From: Nelumbo lutea
Lineage: Eukaryota > Streptophyta > Magnoliopsida > Proteales > Nelumbonaceae
Reading direction: 5' to 3'
Length of the DNA: 64,000 nt
Assembly: GCA_022828595.1 (NCBI GenBank)
Contig: JAKGHH010000002.1
Coordinates: 45,850,222-45,914,221, forward strand
Below, piece after piece: positions 12,119 to 23,589 of the stretch. The notes under the pieces were generated by a model, which ran no database searches, was not told where the DNA came from, and was given only the letters and a program-made list of their open reading frames with translations. The translations under genes and the position numbers were made by a program. Each line of letters begins with the position of its first letter. The stretch's first letter is position 1.

Positions 12119-13085
12119 ATTAGCTTCTTCCTGGTTTCAACCGGCACACACTCTCTTCTCTTGCTGTCTTTTCATCATCTTCTCTCTTCCTTTTCTGGGT
12201 TGCTGCAGTGAAGACCTAGGAGTGTAAGAGAGTTAAGCAAGTTCGAACATAGGGTTTCTCTTGGTTGTAGGACTCAAGGGAAGTAAGACCCAGAAGTAGA
12301 TATCCTACTAGGTTATTTCCAGCAAATAGTAGCTATTTGGCTACTAAGAGAGGTCTGTGTAGGACAGACCTAGTTGAGGACTGATTTCAGCAGTCCTAGC
12401 ACTAGCCGAAAGGGGCTTAGCTACTTCTACAGTTGCAGCTTCGGTGCTCCAGCAAGACTCGCACAGACTTAGCTTCTTTCCCGAACTGTTGCAGCCTAGA
12501 ACTGTTCACTTGCTACTGTTGCATCCTCGAACTGTTCACTCGCTACTGTACCCGAACTGTTGCAGTTTTTTGTTCAGCCCAAGTGAAGTCTATCTAGTGT
12601 CCTACCAGCACTGTGAACACTTCTACCAGCATAGCAATGTGGCAAACAGCTCCAAGTTCAGGGTGGTTATCAGTCCGAAACCCCTCACCACTGCTGTGAG
12701 ATTACCTAGGGAGCTGCCAGCTCCAGATTGTTCAGCACTGTGAACCCTAGTTGAGGACTGATGTCAGCAGTCCTAGTATTGGCCGCAAGGAAGGGCACTC
12801 TCTTTACAGTTGCAGTACTCGAAGTTCAAGTGGAGTCTGCATAGCACAATAGTTGAGAACCCTTAGCTTCAGGTCGGTTACCAGCCCAGAACTCCTTGCT
12901 TGCTGTTGCAACTGAACTGTTTCAGAACTGTGACAGTCTTGGCAAGTCTGAAACTGTGTCGAGTGCTGTCAGAACCTGCTGTGATCATTTCAGCTAATCA
13001 GATCTGCTCCAGAACTGGTTCAGAACCTTCAGAACTGCTTCGGCTAGTCTTAATCAGTGTCACCTACACAGTGGCTGCAGTCAAG
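12119..13085 (+). other. Long repetitive leader in place of gag
   Basis: Between the primer site and the first ATG of the pol frame (13086) lie about 970 bases with no gag or zinc-knuckle coding in any frame. The stretch contains imperfect internal repeats: gttgaggactgatttcagca near 12373 and gttgaggactgatgtcagca near 12751, and several copies of cgaactgttcactcgctact-like sequence between 12485 and 12560. Gag normally sits here, so either it was deleted and replaced or this family is non-autonomous. Confidence 0.75.
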
Positions 13086-16000
13086 ATGTCTTCAATACCC
13101 AGAGATGTTTCTTCTAGAGATAACAGGCCTACGGCAAGTGGGAATTTTGTCACCAGCAACAATGATGACAACTCACAAAATACACCAACAGTGTCTTCTT
13201 CTCCTATGGGACAGGTTGCTGATTCCTCTGGAACTGGTACTTTGGGCTTCACTGCTAGTGAGGTTGAGGTCCTTAGCAGGGCATTAGCCTGTCTAAGAAA
13301 TAATTCTTTTGCTTCTACATCTCTTGCTAGATCAGGTACAGCCTCTGCCTTCAGTGACACTGGCTCTATTGACTCTACTTCTTGGGTTATTGATTCCGGT
13401 GCTACTGACCATATGACACATATGTCTTCCCTATTCTCTTCATATCATTTGTTGTCTGGTCAGGATAAGATGAGAGTTGCTGACGGGTCTTTCTCCACTA
13501 TCTCTGGAAAGGGAATTGTTGACCTAAACAAGGACCTCTCTCTTAAATTAGTTTTACATGTTCCCAGTCTTACATCAAATCTTTTGTCTGTTTCAAAACT
13601 TACCAAAAATTTGAACTATAGTATAACCTTTTTTCCTACTCATTGTGTCTTCCAGGACAGATTAACAATGAGAACGATTGGGTGCGGTCATGAGTATGGA
13701 GGTCTCTACTACCTTGATGCAGACATCGGCTCAACCTTACAAGCATCTGCTGCTAGTAATCCGGAAAGTGTGGAGTCAATAGCTAAGCTGCATCTTTGGC
13801 ATGCTAGGCTAGGTCATGTGTCTTTCTCCTCATTAGAAATGTTGTTTCCCGAATTGTTTAAGGGCATTCCAAGTCAGAGTCTAACCTGTGAAGTATGTCA
13901 AATGTCAAAACAATGTAGAACTGTGTATCCAATTTCCAGCAATGAAATTTGTGCTCATTTTGATTTGGTTCATTTTGATGTCTGGGGCCCTTCACCCATT
14001 GTTTCCTTTGATGGCTTCCGGTACTTTATCAGTTTTATTGACCACTACTCTCGTTGTACATGGATCTACTTGTTAAAAAGACGGAATGAAGTACCACAGA
14101 TAACCATGGCATTTTGCAAGATGATTGAAGCACAGTTTAATAAGAAGATGAAGCAATTCAGGTCAGACAATGCTGCTGAATACTTTGAAAAATCCTTGAA
14201 CTTATTCATGGAAGATGCTGGCATACTACATCAGTCATCCTGTGCTTATACTCCTCAGCAGAATGGGGTTGTTGAGCGCAAGAATAGACATCTATTGGAG
14301 ACAGCTTGAGCCTTACTATTCCAGCACAAAGTCCCCAAGCAATACTTGTCTCAAGCTGTACTTTCTGCATCATATCTGATAAACCGGATGCCATCTAAGG
14401 TGTTGGGTATGAAAACCCCTTTCTCTGTTTTGTGCTTCACTCTTCCAGACTTTCCCCTTCCTCATCGGGTCTTTGGCTGTATATGCTTCATACATGTGAA
14501 GGATCCAAGGAAGACCAAACTGGATCCTAAGGCTACAAAGGGAATATTCTTGGGGTACTCTCCTACACAAAAGGGTTACAAATGTTATGACCCTGTCACC
14601 AAGAGAAAGTATGTCACCAGAGATGTGGTCGTCTTTGAGTCTCAACCCTATTTTCAGTCTTCTCAGAATCCTCTTCAGGGGGAGACTAGTGGGATGGAAG
14701 AGGATTCTCATTCTCCCTCCTTTTATGTTCCCCTATCTGCCTCGGGTCTTCCATCCTCTCCTCCTACTCCTTGTTGTGACATTACGGGTCAACCCAATGA
14801 GGCTCCCACTATGCCGGTTACCTCTCCTGATGCTGCAGATGTTCCTGAAGGCTCTGGTAGGCAACAAAAAAAGATACTTACATACAACAGAAGAAAAAGG
14901 GGCCCTTAACCTCATGACAGCAACCAGTTGGACTCGAATCAATCTGTCTCTACAATCCAAGGTAATTTCAACTCTCATACTTCTGATTTGGATCTTCCTA
15001 TTGCTCTCTGTAAGCCTATCCGCTCTTGCACCACCCGGCACCCCATTGTTGATTTTGTTTCTTACTCACATTTATCTCCTGCCTATCACTCCTTTGTGTC
15101 TGCTCTTTCCTCTGTGCGTGTTCCTTCTAGGTACTCGGAGGCTATGTCTGATCCAAAGTGGAAAGAAGCTATGAATGAAGAGATAAAAGCCCTAATGAAA
15201 GCAAGAACTTGGGAATTAGTGGATCTGCTAGGGAGGAAGACCACTGTTGGACGCAAGTGGGTGTTTACTGTAAAACACAGGGAGGACGGGTCCATTGAAA
15301 GGTACAAGGTCAGACTTGTGGCAAAGGGGTTTACTCAAAAAGAAGGGATTGACTACAAAGAAACCTTTGCCCCACTAGCAGCAAATTTTTCATGGGAACT
15401 TCATCAACTGGATGTGAAGAATGCCTTCTTAAATGGTGACCTTCATGAAGAGGTATTTATGGAACCTCCACCAAGCTATGACTTTAGTAGAAAGGTGTGC
15501 AAACTGAGAAAAGCATTATATGGGTTGAAGCAATCTCCCCGTGCATGGTTTGAGAGGCTCTGTGGGGCCATGAAGAAAGTGGGGTACACTTAGAGTGGTG
15601 CAGACCATATCTTGTTCATAAGGAGACAGGATAGCAAACTTACTGCACTCATTGTTTATGTGGATGATATGGTAATTACCGGGAATGACTTGGAAGAGAT
15701 AAAAAGACTGAAGGAGTTTCTAGCTTATGAATTTGAGATCAAAGACTTGGGTCATTTGAGATATTTTCTTGGGATTGAAGTTGTCAGGTCAAGAGAGGGA
15801 ATCTACATATGTCAGCGGATGTATGTTCTTGACCTCCTAGAGGAAACAGGCATGATAGGGTGCAGGCCAGCAGATACTCCAATGGAACAAAATCATGGCC
15901 TGCAGGAATCAGTAGGGGAAGACTACTGTGATAAAGAGAGATACCAAAAATTGGTAGAGAAGCTGATATACTTATCCCTCACTCGGCCAGATATTGCTTA

Positions 16001-16606
16001 TGTTGTGCATGTTGTCAGTCAATTTATGCACTCTCCAAAGATCCCTCATATGAAATAGTTGAAAGGATTCTCAGGTACTTGAAGACTTGCCCAGGGAAGG
16101 GAATTCTCTTCAGGAAAAACTATAGAATTGAAATTGAAGCCTACACTGATGCAGATTGGGCTGGGTCTGTTGGAGACAGGAAGTCAACCTCGGGTTACTA
16201 TACATTTGTGGGAGGAAACCTGGCCACATGGCGTAGTAAGAAGCAGAATGTAGTGGCTAAATCAAGTGCAGAAGTAGAATATCGAGCTATGGCCCATGGG
16301 GTTGCTGAACTCTTATGGCTCAGAACTCTTCTTAATGAACTTGGCATTAAGGCTGAAGGTCCTCTCAAGCTGTATTGTGACAATAAAGCTGCCATCAACA
16401 TTGCCAACAATCCCGTGCAGCATGATAGGACAAAACATATTGAGATTGATCGGCACTTTGTTAGAGAAAGAATTGTCTAAGGTGAACTCTGTGTGCCTTA
16501 TACTCCATCTGAGATGCAAATTGCAGATGTACTGACTAAAGGGCTGGCTGCAGCAAAGTTTAGGGACGTGCTTGGCAAGCTAAACATGATTGATATCCAT
16601 GCTTAG
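13086..16606 (+). pseudogene. Copia 1 pol polyprotein, broken
   Basis: Domains in order: aspartic protease (WVIDSGATDHMT, about 13386); pre-integrase HHCC zinc finger (LHLWHARLGH then CEVCQMSKQC); integrase with its three acidic positions in HFDVWGP, FRSDNAAEY and NGVVERKNR; reverse transcriptase with QLDVKNAFLNGD and VYVDDM; RNase H with YTDADWAGS and KSSAEVEYRAMA. Breaks: stops at 14307 (TGA), 14907 (TAA), 15591 (TAG) and 16478 (TAA), each one C-to-T change from a sense codon; a frameshift near 16056; and an in-frame loss of about 12 codons between ETFAPLA and ANFSW (near 15380). The frame upstream of 13086 is open to 12900 but is not gag-like. Confidence 0.92.
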
Positions 16607-16607
16607 C

Positions 16608-16618
16608 TTGAGGGGGAG
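16608..16618 (+). promoter_or_regulatory. Copia 1 polypurine tract
   Basis: ttgagggggag lies immediately before the 3' LTR and would prime plus-strand synthesis. Confidence 0.9.
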
Positions 16619-16917
16619 TGTTGGATTGAAGTCTTTGTATGTATGAGTATTCGGATGATAAGAGTTCTTATTAGCCTATACTTAAGTTTAAGTTGTCTTG
16701 TACTAGGCCTTTGTTAATGGGCCTAATCCTGTTTAATGTTTTAAGTTGTCTAGGTGTCCCATCACTAATCAGGAGCATTCTAGTAACTTCCTGTATCATT
16801 GTACTACATCATAATATAAATAATAGTACTGTCGACTGAGTAGGAAAGTTCGACATTCCAGCATCTCTTCTTCTTCTTCTCTTTTCTGCTACTTCGGCTA
16901 CAGTAATTTAGCTTTCG
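16619..16917 (+). repeat. Copia 1 3' LTR
   Basis: Starts tgttggattgaagtctttg as the 5' LTR does. It ends ctttcg instead of ctttca: the last base has mutated, and the TSD tgggg follows at once. Confidence 0.93.
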
Positions 16918-16922
16918 TGGGG

Positions 16923-17782
16923 AACATGGGAAAGGAATAAGCATACCTTTCAAAGCAAGAAGCTATCCTTTGAGACATTCAAAGGCCACATTCTCTCCCC
17001 CTTAGTTCATGATTTCATGGGTCTTGACCTCTAAGGAGTTTGGAGACATGTCTCCTAAGTCATTACAACATTAGAAAGAACATGGTAGAAATCCTCTAAT
17101 CTTCACCTCAAGCAATAGGGCAATGGGGAGATTAAGCTACAGTTTCACGGAACCTCACTTAGGAACCCTGGACAAACTAGGACCATGAAAGCAGTCCCAT
17201 GGATGATGCAGACTCCACTGTAGCTTAAGTGCTTGCTCTTATTATAGGCACCAATGCAATTTGAAATGTAAGAATAAGGCAGGTAAATGGCATCTTGATT
17301 ACTATTTAAACGAAATCAAAGAAATATTAGATGTGAACACCATACCTGGCAGTCTTGATAGTGCCAGCTTTATGCTTAACTAGTTTTTATTCCTCCATGC
17401 AGAGGGGAGGCTTTGCAGCATTGCACATCCTCTCATGTATACATTATTTTACACATATTGTAGATCCATTATTTCTAAAAGAACTATAATGAAGAACCAA
17501 CCAAAATCCCATACTTATGCAAAGCTAATTAGCTAAAAGATTAACAGATTAAGTCTGACATGCTAAAAAAGATATAAAGCCACTTCACCGCATTATACAT
17601 AATACTATATTTAGAATGCTTACCAGAAAAATATATTATGAATTGTCCACAGTGCGCCCTATGAGATTACTCTTCTATCCTAGTTTCCTTCTCCCTTAGT
17701 CCTTTTTACTTCTTTGGAACTTTGTCTTTGCTCTAGTTTTCTTTTTCTAATTCTAACTTTGATCCCCCTTACATCTCCACCA
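16923..17782. other. Unassigned spacer between two copia elements
   Basis: About 860 bp of AT-rich sequence with no recognised gene or repeat. Confidence 0.4.
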
Positions 17783-17787
17783 TATAG

Positions 17788-18135
17788 TATTACGACATCA
17801 AAACACGTGCTGCTTAGCTTCTCTAGCTGGGAACATCAAGAACACGTGCTAGTTAGTTTCACCAGCTGGCACTTTCTTGATCGTGATCTTGCCACTTGCT
17901 CGGCAAGTAGTTGAGCATCAACTATAATTATAAATACCCCTGTATCCATGAGACATCAATGATGTTTTTTTCTGATTTTGAATCACGTTAGAATATCTTC
18001 ATTCCCGAGATTGCGATAAAGTCATGTTGGAAGCTCTGCGTTCTCAAGCTTGCGATAAAGTCTCCGCCACTTCATCATAGGTTGCGTTGAGTTCATCGCA
18101 ACCTCTAGATCTTCATCATAATTTCATTTTTGTCA
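17788..18135 (+). repeat. Copia 2 5' LTR (TA...CA ends)
   Basis: Starts tattacgacatcaaaacacg and ends tttttgtca. A plausible promoter TATA (attataaatac) sits near 17925. The start position is fixed by the TSD and by the polypurine tract next to the other LTR. Confidence 0.92.
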
Positions 18136-18149
18136 TGGTATTAGAGTGA
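18136..18149 (+). promoter_or_regulatory. Copia 2 primer binding site, degenerate
   Basis: tggtattagagtga abuts the LTR. It matches the tRNA-Met site tggtatcagagc with substitutions. Confidence 0.8.
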
Positions 18150-18243
18150 TAGTCCCATCAACCGTTGCATCTTGAGCGTTTTTTCTTCACCAACCTCTGT
18201 TTCTTGGTCTCCACCACAACTCTGTTCTTCATCAGATCACAAA

Positions 18244-19110
18244 ATGGCTTCTAGAGGCAACAGGCACAAAGACGCAGACCTCAGAGATGCAAACTACTCT
18301 GATCCCGCATCTCCATACTATCTTGGCACCTCAGACAATCCTGGCATGGTGCTGGTCACCACGTTACTGAACGGTGACAACTATCATACTTGGAGAAGAG
18401 CAATGATGAATGCTCTTTGGGCAAAGAACAAGATTGGCTTTGTTGACGGAACAATATTGAAGTCGGATCAGACAAGACCAGTAGAGCTCTTCGCCTGGAA
18501 AAAATGCAATTCGATGGTCATATCTTGGATCTACAATGCTTTGACCAAGGAATTGCATGACAGTGTTGCTTACATGGATGACTCTCGAGCAATCTGGTTG
18601 GATCTTGAAGAAAGGTTCTAGCAAGGAAATGCTCCCCGCGTCTTCCACTTAAAACAGGAATTAGCTCTGCTCAGGCAAGACAATCTCTATGTTTCAATGT
18701 ATTACACAAAGATGAAAGGGATCTGGGATGAACTCTCATCTTATGTCTCAACGTCGGTCTGTACTTGTTGTACATGTGGTGTGATGAAAGATCTAGCGTC
18801 AGAGTGCGAAAAAGATCGTGTCTACCAATTCCTCATGGGTCTTAATGATTGATTCAGTACTGTTCGCTCCAACATTCTTGGAATGGAGACACTCCCATCT
18901 GTGAGCAAGACATATGTCTTAATTACACAGGAAGAGAAACATCAATCAGTAGCTAGACAACGGAGCCCTACGATTGAGGCAGCAGCATACCATGTAACTG
19001 ATCAAACCAAAGGAAGTTCCAAGAACACCAAAGATCGACCAAGGCTTCACTGTGATCACTGCAAGAAGACGGGGACATAGCAAAGATCGCTGCTACGAGC
19101 TCGTTGGTTA
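18244..19110 (+). pseudogene. Copia 2 gag, broken
   Basis: The frame starts at ATG 18244 and contains the RE1-type copia gag signature (GMVLVTTLLNGDNYHTWRRA, then KNKIGFVDG). It continues through VFHLKQELALLRQ to a CCHC zinc knuckle (CDHCKKTG then, after a frame change, HSKDRC). Stops interrupt at 18619 (TAG) and 18850 (TGA), and a 1-base shift falls inside the knuckle at about 19070. The zinc knuckle normally binds the RNA genome in the virus-like particle. Confidence 0.88.
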
Positions 19111-21246
19111 CCCTCCTGGCTAGGATACAAAAGGAAAATCTAGGATGAAGAAAATTCATTACCAAGAAAAGAATAAGACCAACCCTCTGAGGCCAAGTTC
19201 ACATGCCTCAAATGCTGCAGACTCACCAATAGCAAACCTCATAATGGAGTAGTACCAGCAACTTCTGAATCTCCTCAGGTTTGATAACCCAGTGGTCTCA
19301 TCAAATTTTGCTAGTAAGGCCTCTAGCTTACATTGGCTATTTGAATCTGGACCTTGGTTGTTGGATAGTGGCGCATTTGACCACATGGCACCGTCAACCA
19401 TGAGTCCAAATGATCGCACACCCAACAAGCCAATCCACTTGCCAAATGGATCTGTAATGCCAGTTCAATCATAGGCCGATTTGGCACTATCCCCGGATTT
19501 GTTCCTACGGGATGTCTTATTCGTACCAGAGTTCAAATGCAAGTTATTATCCATCAGCAAACTGACTTCACAGCTTAATTGTGCTGTCCTATTTTTCCTA
19601 AATTTTTATGTGATACAGGACCTGAGCTCCAAGAAGGTGATTGGGCTCGGTCTGATGCATGATGGTCTGTATTACCTTCTGCCCAATCCGCCACCCATGG
19701 CCCTCCATGCTGCTCATGATGCTAACTCAAGCTTGTGGCATTCAAGACTTGGGCATGCCTCTTATCAGAACATTGCTTTGATTTCTGATTTACATATTAA
19801 TGTACCTAATAATACTTGTTGTGACACTTGTATGAAGGCAAAATAGGTTCGACATTGTTTTCCCATTAATAAGACACGTGCTACAAAATGCTTTGATTTC
19901 ATACACATAGATATCTGGGGTGGATACCGTACACCCTCACTTACATGGGCCAGATACTTCCTTACCATTGTAGATGATTATTCACGAGCTACATGGGTTT
20001 TCCTGATGCTTACCGTTACTTGCTTATGTTCTTTGTTATGGTTCAAACTCAATTTAGCACACGGGTAAAATGTGTCCGATCCGATAATGGATTGGAATTT
20101 CTATCTGGTCCTATGCAAACATACTTTATTGAGAATGGCATACTCCACCAACATTCATGTTTTGAAACTCCACAACAAAACGGAGTGGTGGAGCAAAAAC
20201 ACAGTCATATTCTTGAGATGGCTAGAGCTCTACGGTTCTAAGCAGGTTTGCCGATTCAGTTTTGGGGAGAATGTGTCCTCACAGCTACGTATCTGATCAC
20301 CTATTTGCCCACTCCCAACCTATCTGGTAAATCCCCATATGAAATACTACTTCAAAGGTCACCTACCTATGATCATCTTCGCACATTTGGATGCCTCTGC
20401 AATGCCACGACACATAAATGGGGTAGGGATAAATTCAGACCCCGTTCAAAGCAATGTATATTCATTGGGTATCCTTATGGCTAGGAAGGTTACCGCGTTT
20501 TTAATCTTGAAACAAAGCAAATACTAGTCTCTCGAGATGTAATATTCTAGGAAGATCAGTTTTCGTTCAAGACTGCCAACCATAGAAGCCACCCTGATGA
20601 CGTCAACATGGATTAGTCAATAGGCATGGAGTCCGTGCAACAACTGATGACGTCAACATGGACTCATCTCAAAGTCCGCCTCATCAAGACAACGATGCAT
20701 CCCCAATCCCATCACAAGAACTGAGTGCAGATTCCATAGATCAAGTTGAGGCTGCAAAACCACCACAATCACAACCACGTGATGAACTTGTCGGACCTAT
20801 GCACACCAATGAAAATGCCCAATCCAATCACAGGCCCATCAGAGTGCGTCAAGCACCCATTAAGCTGAAGGATTTCATTTGCCCCACCATCAAGCATAGG
20901 CCACAAGTCACCAATTCAACATGTAGTACAAGTCATTCGATTTGTAACTTTCTCACCAGCCTTGGTTCGACCTCTGCTCCATCTGATCTGCCCCTTGAAC
21001 CCACCACTTATTAGCAAGCAAATCAACACACATGTTGGCGCAATGCCATGGCAGCTAAACTTAAAGCTCTTAAAGCTACCAAAACTTGGCCTCTAACAAG
21101 TCTTCCTCCTGGAAAAAAGCCTATTGGCTGTATATGGGTCTACAAAATTAAGACCAATCCTGATGGTGGTATAGAGCGCTACAAAGCGCGTCACTGTTCG
21201 TTGTCTAATAGCTTTAGCAGCTGCACAGGACTGGAATTTACATCAA
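19111..21246 (+). pseudogene. Copia 2 protease, integrase and N-terminal RT, broken
   Basis: Protease: PWLLDSGAFDHMA near 19356. Pre-integrase: SLWHSRLGHASYQN, then CCDTCMKAK. Integrase: HIDIWGG, VRSDNGLEF and NGVVEQKHSH, with the three acidic positions still present. Stops at about 19121, 19250, 19472, 19844, 20239, 20482 and 20548 interrupt reading, and the frame changes near 19995. A 19-bp direct repeat (ctgatgacgtcaacatgga at 20594 and 20644) marks a local duplication. Near 21190 the RT goes directly from IERYKAR to a frame-shifted TVRCLIALA, so about 25 codons of the fingers/palm are missing. Confidence 0.87.
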
Positions 21247-22455
21247 ATGGATGTAAACAATGCTTTCCTCCATGGTACTCTGCATGAAGAAGTATATATG
21301 CGACCCCCTTCGGGTCTCCTTCCTCCAGGCGACAACCGTGTTTGCAAATTGAACAAGTCCATTTACGGGCTGAAGCAAGCATCTAGAAATTGGTTTGAAA
21401 CTTTAACACAAGCACTCAAGCAGAGAGGATTCTCTCAGTCTTCTGTAGACTACACTCTATTCACGCTTCACAAAACTGGCAGGACTTTTATTGTGCTAGC
21501 TTATGTGGATGACTTAACCATAGCTGGGGATGATCCAGATAGCATTGACTCCCTTAAGAAGTATCTCAATCACTGCTTTCCCATCAAAGACTTGGGTCCA
21601 CTCCGATACATTCTAGGTATTGAGATCTCTCGGTCCCCTTCGGGCATCTTCCTAAACCAGCGTAAATACACGCTCAACATTCTCAAAGAAATAGGAATAC
21701 TTGGATGCCCTCCAAGTCCGTTTCCCAAAGAGCAGCAATACCATTTAGGCCTAGATTCTGGTCCTCCCATACCACACCCAAACCAGTATAGGCGTCTAAT
21801 TGGGCGCCTAATATATCTCACCATTACTAGACCAGAAATCACATATGCAGTCCATATCCTCAGTCAATTCATGAGTGATCCACGACACCACCACCTCGAT
21901 GATGCTATGCATGTTCTACGGTATCTCAAGTCTTCACCTAAACATGGAGTATTCCTTTCCTCCAAGTCTAATCTCCTCATACGAGGATACCATGACTCTG
22001 ATTGGGCAAGTTGTCCATCAACGAGACGGTCAACAACTGGTTATCTTACTACTTTGGGCTCCTCCCCTCCGTCATGGAAGCCCAAGAAGCAACCAACCGT
22101 CTCCCGCTCTTCTGCGGAAGCAGAATACAAATCAATGGCGGCAGCTACAAATGAGTTACTCTGGCTTAAATGCCTATTTGCTGATCTTGGACGGCAACAT
22201 CCACAACCCATGCAACTCTTCTACGACAATCAAGCTGCTCTACACATTGCTGCCAATCCAGTTTTTCATGAACGGACAAAGCACATAGAGATTTATTGCC
22301 ATTTTGTCCGCTTTCATCTTCAAGCTCACACCATTGCACCTAACCACATTCCCTCTAAGTTGCAACCAGTTGATATATTCACCAAAGCCTTGGGGCGTGA
22401 TCAATTTACGTATCTCTTATCCAAGCTGGGCATTCAACCTCCTGCTCCAACTTAA
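21247..22455 (+). pseudogene. Copia 2 RT catalytic half plus RNase H, still open
   Basis: A 402-codon frame runs uninterrupted. It opens at MDVNNAFLHGTLHEEVYMRP (the first catalytic Asp of RT), passes YGLKQASRNWFETL and the second catalytic box LAYVDDLTIAGDD, then RNase H with HDSDWASCP, SRSSAEAEYKSMAA, YDNQAALHIAANPVF and ERTKHIEIYCHFV, and ends at the family's normal C-terminus. The upstream part of the polyprotein is dead, so this is a remnant and the apparent ATG is an internal Met. Confidence 0.88.
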
Positions 22456-22462
22456 GGGGGAG
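22453..22462 (+). promoter_or_regulatory. Copia 2 polypurine tract
   Basis: taagggggag lies directly before the 3' LTR. Confidence 0.9.
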
Positions 22463-22823
22463 TATTACGACATCAAAACACGTGCTGCTTAGCTTCTCTA
22501 GCTGGGAACATCAAGAACATGTGCTAGTTAGTTTTGCCAGCTGGCAATCCAGCTGGCACTTTCTTGATCTTGATCTTGCCACTTGTTCAGCAAGTAGTTG
22601 AGCATCAACTGTAATTATAAATACCCTTGTATCCATGAGATTTCAATGAGGTTTTTTTTCTAATTTCGAATCACGCTAGAATCTCTGCATTCCCGAGCTT
22701 GCGATAAAGTCACGTTGGAAGCTTTGCATTCTCAAGCTTGCGATAAAGTCTCCGCCACTTCATCACAGGTTGCGCTGAGTTCATCGCAACCTCTGGATCT
22801 TCATCATAATTTCATTTTTGTCA
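22463..22823 (+). repeat. Copia 2 3' LTR
   Basis: Starts tattacgacatcaaaacacg and ends tttttgtca, followed by the TSD tatag. Relative to the 5' LTR it has a 13-bp extra copy around ccagctggca (near 22540). Confidence 0.92.
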
Positions 22824-22891
22824 TATAGCACAAATAACAATTCAATATAATAACTTGTTGCATTAATATAATGCATGATTTGAAATGGTAA

Positions 22892-23041
22892 ATAAATTTA
22901 TATGAAGCAGATTATGAGAATTTGATATTAAGATTTAATAATAAAGATGAAGTAGAGCTGGCTAGACTGAGTAAAAAAGATGCTGAATTAAAAGTTCAAA
23001 ACTTTGGCAATAAAAATAAGAAGAAAGCCAAAGATAAATAG
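22892..23041 (+). other. Coding-like open segment, possible exon remnant
   Basis: A 49-codon open stretch without its own start reads like the charged C-terminus of a protein: EADYENLILRFNNKDEVELA, then RLSKKDAELKVQNFGNKNKK and KAKDK followed by TAG at 23039. An aaataaag-like signal lies shortly downstream (near 23055). It sits 70 bp right of copia 2. I do not recognise the family. It may be the last exon of a decayed or disrupted gene, or chance in AT-rich DNA. Confidence 0.25.
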
Positions 23042-23589
23042 CTGTTGTATTAGAAATAAAGCAGCCAATCAATAGAGAAAGAAGATAAAAGAAATAGAGA
23101 ACGACTAGAGAAAAGATAGAACTATTTAATGCTTAGCAATTTTGTAATTTCTGGGTAGTAAGAAATTAAAAAGAAAATATCCATGGTTATCTTGAAGGCT
23201 TATGGCCTTGTTGGGAACTGCCTTGTTCTCCCTGGTGCATAGCCACCTAAAGCATGCCTAGGCAATTGGAATATTAAAAAGAAAAAGGGAAAAAATGACC
23301 TAGGCAATGCCTTGATATCATAGAAATTGAGATTTTATTGATTGAATGTCAAAACAACAGCTGTTCAGACATTATTTGTAAACCACAGGTGTGGGAGATG
23401 CAAGTATAAAGTTGGAAATCTAAAATTTAGTATAAAAGTAGGACTATACTAACCCTTTCTTAAAAAGGAATTTATTGAAAAACACTTCATTTAACTACTA
23501 CTAAGACTTGGATAGCAAGAAATAACTTTTCAAAACAAATAAAATTTGACTAATCAGAAACCAATATAACAATATTTATTTTTTGACCG

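Larger units (their letters stand above)
11809..16917 (+). mobile_element. Ty1/copia LTR retrotransposon 1, complete but inactive
   Basis: The element is bounded by LTRs of 298 and 299 bp and an exact 5-bp target-site duplication, tgggg (11804-11808 and 16918-16922). The order is LTR, tRNA-Met primer binding site, long leader, protease, integrase, reverse transcriptase, RNase H, polypurine tract, LTR. Integrase before RT defines copia. By hand count the LTRs differ at about 15 substitutions plus one indel (about 5 percent), and 13 of the 15 are transitions. Coding is broken by four in-frame stops, one frameshift and one RT deletion. No gag domain was found. It could not move on its own. Confidence 0.95.
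17788..22823 (+). mobile_element. Ty1/copia LTR retrotransposon 2, complete but inactive
   Basis: LTRs of 348 and 361 bp flank gag, protease, integrase, RT and RNase H in copia order. The 5-bp target-site duplication tatag is exact (17783-17787 and 22824-22828). By hand count the LTRs differ by about 23 substitutions plus a 13-bp and a 1-bp indel (about 6-7 percent), so by the same clock this insertion is somewhat older than copia 1. Both LTRs start TA, not TG. Gag, protease and integrase are riddled with stops and shifts, while the RT catalytic half and RNase H remain open for 402 codons. Confidence 0.95.
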
